A stretch of 14,013 nucleotides of DNA from NCBI GenBank assembly GCA_041389885.1, contig JAWKRB010000056.1:1-14013 (forward strand), written 5' to 3'. This stretch comes from JAWKRB01 sp041389885. GTDB lineage: Bacteria; Myxococcota_A; Polyangia; Polyangiales; Ga0077539. Under the pieces are notes generated by a model. That model saw only the letters and a list, made by a program, of their open reading frames with translations, was not told the DNA's origin and did no database searches. The translations under genes and the position numbers were made by a program. Numbering within the stretch: the stretch's first letter is position 1; each line of letters begins with the position of its first letter. Positions 11,842 through 14,013 of the stretch are shown here, piece after piece.

Positions 11842-14013
11842 ATGAGAGCTTGGAGTCTTGCCCGCGCGCTGGCCGCCGCGGGAGCCTTGCAGATCCTTGG
11901 CGCCGGCTGCGAGCCCGCGCCCACCACCGCGCCGCCCGTAGACGCCGCGGTCGGCTCCGACACCGGCGCGACCGACGTCGCGACGCCCGACGACCAGGGC
12001 GCCCCCAAGGACGGAGCGGTCCCCGACGACCGCCCCGCCGTGGACGCGCCCCAGGCGGACGACGCGAGCGCGGACGGCGGCGCCGACGACGTCGTCGTGA
12101 AGGTCGACGCGGCGGGGGACGACGCGCCCCCGCCCGACGACGCGCAGATCGTCGAGGACGTGGTCAGCGCGGACGCCAGCGACGGCGCCACCGAGGACGC
12201 GGCGGACGGCGGCGGCGTCGAGTGCACCACGTCGATGGACTGCGCGACGTCGATGAACGGCCCCGTCTGCGACGCCGCGACCAACCGCTGCGTGACCTGC
12301 ACCCCGACCGAGGACGTGTGCCCCGTCGGAAACTACTGCAACGTCAACCAGTGCGCGCCGGGGTGCCGCACCGACATGGACTGCACCGGCGGCGCGCGCT
12401 GCGACACCATGACGCGCGCCTGCGTCAACTGCCGGGGCGACGACGACTGCGGGCCGGGCCAGATCTGTTCGATGAACTCCTGCGTCCCCGGCTGCTCGAT
12501 GACCCGCCCGTGCGGCGCTGGGCAGACGTGCTGCGGCTCGGCGTGCGCCAACACCAGCGACGACGCGAACAACTGCGGCGCTTGCGGCAACCGCTGCGGA
12601 GCGGGCCAGTCGTGCTGCGGCGGCGCCTGCGTCGACCCGCAGGGAGACGCGAACAACTGCGGCGCCTGCGGTCGTCGCTGCGCCGCGGCGAACGGCACCG
12701 CGAGCTGCGCGATGGGCGCCTGCGGCGTGGCCTCGTGCGACGTGGGCTTCGGCGACTGCGACGGCGACGCCGCCAACGGCTGCGAGGCCAACCTCGCCAG
12801 CGACACCGCCAACTGCATGTCCTGCGGCAACGCCTGCACCGCCGGCGGCGGCGCCACGGCGCGGTGCCAGATGGGCGCCTGCGCGGTGGTCTGCCCAGCG
12901 GGCACGGCGAACTGCGACAACAACCCCGCCAACGGCTGTGAGGTCAACACCAACACCAGCGCGACCGACTGCGGCGCCTGCGGCACCACCTGCCCGACGC
13001 GCGCGAACTCGTCGCCGACCTGCGCCTCGGGCGCCTGCGGCGTCGCGTGCACCATGGGCTTCGGCAACTGCGACGCCAACGCGGCCAACGGCTGCGAGGT
13101 CAACACCCAGACTGACATCCGCCACTGCGGCGCCTGCGGGCGCGTGTGCTCGTATCGCAACGCGTCGGCGCGGTGCGCGGCGGGCGCCTGCGCGCTCAAC
13201 GCCTGCAACGCGGGCTTCGCGAACTGCAACGGCAACGACGCGGACGGCTGCGAGATCAACACCAACACCGACCGCAACCACTGCGGCGCGTGCGGCCGCG
13301 CCTGCGCCCCGAACGCGATCTGCTTCGCCGGCTCGTGCCGCGAGGTCTGCACCGCGCCCCTGGCGGTGTGCAGCAACGCGTGCGTCGACCCTCAGACCGA
13401 CCTCGCCAACTGCGGCGGCTGCGGCGTGTCCTGCACCCGTCAGACGGCGAACGCGCAGCCCACGACCTGCACCGCCGGCGCCTGCGCCATCGCGTGCAAC
13501 CGCGGGTTCGGCGACTGCGACGGCGCGCTCTCCAACGGCTGCGAGGTGAACCTGCTCGCGACGACCGCGCGCTGCGGCGCCTGCGGCACCCCGTGCACCG
13601 TCGCGAACGGGGTCCCGGCCTGCCGCGTGGGCGCGTGCGTGATCTCCTCGTGCAGCTCGGGCTTCGCCGACTGTGACCGCAGCCCCGGCAACGGCTGCGA
13701 GACGAACGTCACGAACGACCTCGCCAACTGCGGCGCCTGCGGGCGGACCTGCGCCCTCGACCACGCCACCTCGGCGTGCTCAGGGAGCACGTGCCGGCTC
13801 ACGGCCTGCGCCACCGGCTGGGGCAACTGCGACAACAACACCGCCAACGGATGCGAGCGCTCGCTGCTCAGCGACACGCTCAACTGCGGCGCGTGCAACC
13901 GACGCTGCGGCGTGGGGCAGGCCTGCTCCGCGGGGGTGTGCGTCAACTCGTGCCCCAGCGGCGCGGCGTTCTGCGCGGGCGCCTGCGTGACCCCGCTGAC
14001 CGACGCGCGCAAC
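11842..14013 (+). CDS. Large Cys-rich repeat lipoprotein (N-terminal 724 residues, 3' end outside window)
   Basis: The frame from ATG 11842 stays open to the last base, giving 724 codons with no stop. The N-terminus (MRAWSLARALAAAGALQILG, then AGCEP) is a lipoprotein-type signal with likely lipidated Cys23. Residues 24-127 are an extended, very acidic Asp/Ala/Pro linker. Residues 128-229 hold EGF-like C-x-x-D-x-D-C elements. From 230 onward comes a repeat array with the core CGxCGxxC at residues 245, 273, 325, 377, 429, 481, 524, 578, 630 and 682. Two leader types alternate: a Stig1-like CCxxxCVD leader, and a leader of the form GFGxCD....NGCExN. In Myxococcota such proteins are commonly surface-exposed and of unknown role; similar ones have, as I recall, sometimes been mislabelled as tryptophan synthase. 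A disulfide-rich surface or adhesive role is inferred. The start is supported by the signal peptide; the nearest purine-rich site (AAAGGG, 11823-11828) is rather distant. Confidence 0.9.
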   Translation, partial: MRAWSLARALAAAGALQILGAGCEPAPTTAPPVDAAVGSDTGATDVATPDDQGAPKDGAVPDDRPAVDAPQADDASADGGADDVVVKVDAAGDDAPPPDDAQIVEDVVSADASDGATEDAADGGGVECTTSMDCATSMNGPVCDAATNRCVTCTPTEDVCPVGNYCNVNQCAPGCRTDMDCTGGARCDTMTRACVNCRGDDDCGPGQICSMNSCVPGCSMTRPCGAGQTCCGSACANTSDDANNCGACGNRCGAGQSCCGGACVDPQGDANNCGACGRRCAAANGTASCAMGACGVASCDVGFGDCDGDAANGCEANLASDTANCMSCGNACTAGGGATARCQMGACAVVCPAGTANCDNNPANGCEVNTNTSATDCGACGTTCPTRANSSPTCASGACGVACTMGFGNCDANAANGCEVNTQTDIRHCGACGRVCSYRNASARCAAGACALNACNAGFANCNGNDADGCEINTNTDRNHCGACGRACAPNAICFAGSCREVCTAPLAVCSNACVDPQTDLANCGGCGVSCTRQTANAQPTTCTAGACAIACNRGFGDCDGALSNGCEVNLLATTARCGACGTPCTVANGVPACRVGACVISSCSSGFADCDRSPGNGCETNVTNDLANCGACGRTCALDHATSACSGSTCRLTACATGWGNCDNNTANGCERSLLSDTLNCGACNRRCGVGQACSAGVCVNSCPSGAAFCAGACVTPLTDARN
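12781..14013 (+). repeat. 156-bp (52-residue) tandem Cys repeat in the large lipoprotein gene
   Basis: The NGCE cysteine recurs at residues 314, 366, 418, 470, 567, 619 and 671 (codons at 12781, 12937, 13093, 13249, 13540, 13696, 13852). That is exactly 156 bases apart except for the 291-base step from 470 to 567, which contains an interposed Stig1-like unit (C510-C531). Typical units have eight cysteines at unit positions 1, 12, 15, 19, 28/29, 33/34, 38 and 45. At DNA level the core TGCGGCGCCTGCGG recurs nearly unchanged. The array continues past the window edge. Confidence 0.92.

Noticed and set aside
11815..13764. Long minus-strand open frame (649 codons) opposite the large lipoprotein
   Set aside because: Its Val/Ala/Gly/Arg repeats are just the complement of the 156-bp Cys repeat, it has no signal or domain, and the plus-strand frame has a lipoprotein signal and regular cysteines. 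High GC removes stops from the antisense frame.
12781..14013. CRISPR-like array from regular 156-bp spacing
   Set aside because: The periodicity is coding (52 codons), repeats are diverged, and there are no short identical repeats with unrelated spacers.
11842..14013. Tryptophan synthase alpha chain label for the Cys-rich protein
   Set aside because: There is no TIM-barrel sequence; it is a lipoprotein with a Cys-repeat array.

Overview
The window is very GC-rich, with strongly GC-biased third codon positions and long spurious open frames on the opposite strand. It encodes 11 genes, two of them cut by the window edges. Together these point to a Myxococcota (former deltaproteobacterial) chromosome: lipoproteins with Asp/Ala-rich linkers followed by Cys-rich repeats, a non-clustered FlhA/SctV-type export gate, a LysM/TPR envelope pair, and a dprA-topA-trmFO cluster. 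A Polyangiales/Sandaracinaceae-like host is my guess from the protein style, not something the sequence proves.

Layout. Positions 1-208 (minus) hold the start of an unidentified small acidic protein. Diverging from it, 312-1428 (plus) is a two-gene unit: a 59-aa single-span membrane peptide and an AEC-family (auxin efflux carrier-like) permease. The permease gene runs 19 bases into the end of trmFO. Positions 1410-6282 (minus) form the operon dprA - topA - trmFO, for DNA uptake/recombination, supercoil relaxation and tRNA m5U54 methylation. Diverging from dprA, 6359-8325 (plus) is a translationally coupled envelope pair: a CpoB/YbgF-like TPR protein and an exported LysM protein. Positions 8426-10171 (minus) encode a compact FHIPEP (FlhA/SctV) export-gate protein with no other secretion gene nearby. 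Positions 10277-10699 (plus) encode a small lipoprotein built from two duplicated Cys modules. Positions 10710-11663 (minus) encode a sugar-nucleotide epimerase of the UDP-glucuronate 4-epimerase type. From 11842 to the window end (plus) runs a large Cys-rich lipoprotein with no stop codon in the window.

Functional themes are the cell envelope and surface (two Cys-rich lipoproteins, LysM and TPR proteins, an epimerase that could feed surface polysaccharide, a secretion gate, a permease) and a housekeeping DNA/tRNA operon. No tRNA, rRNA, CRISPR array, insertion sequence or phage gene is visible. All intergenic gaps are under 300 bases; the largest is 11664-11841.

The most notable items are three. 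The large lipoprotein has a strict 52-residue Cys repeat plus a 201-residue higher-order repeat, which predicts what should lie just past the window. The export-gate protein stands alone and has a reduced cytoplasmic domain. A perfect 18-bp palindrome contains the stop codons of both convergent genes that flank it.
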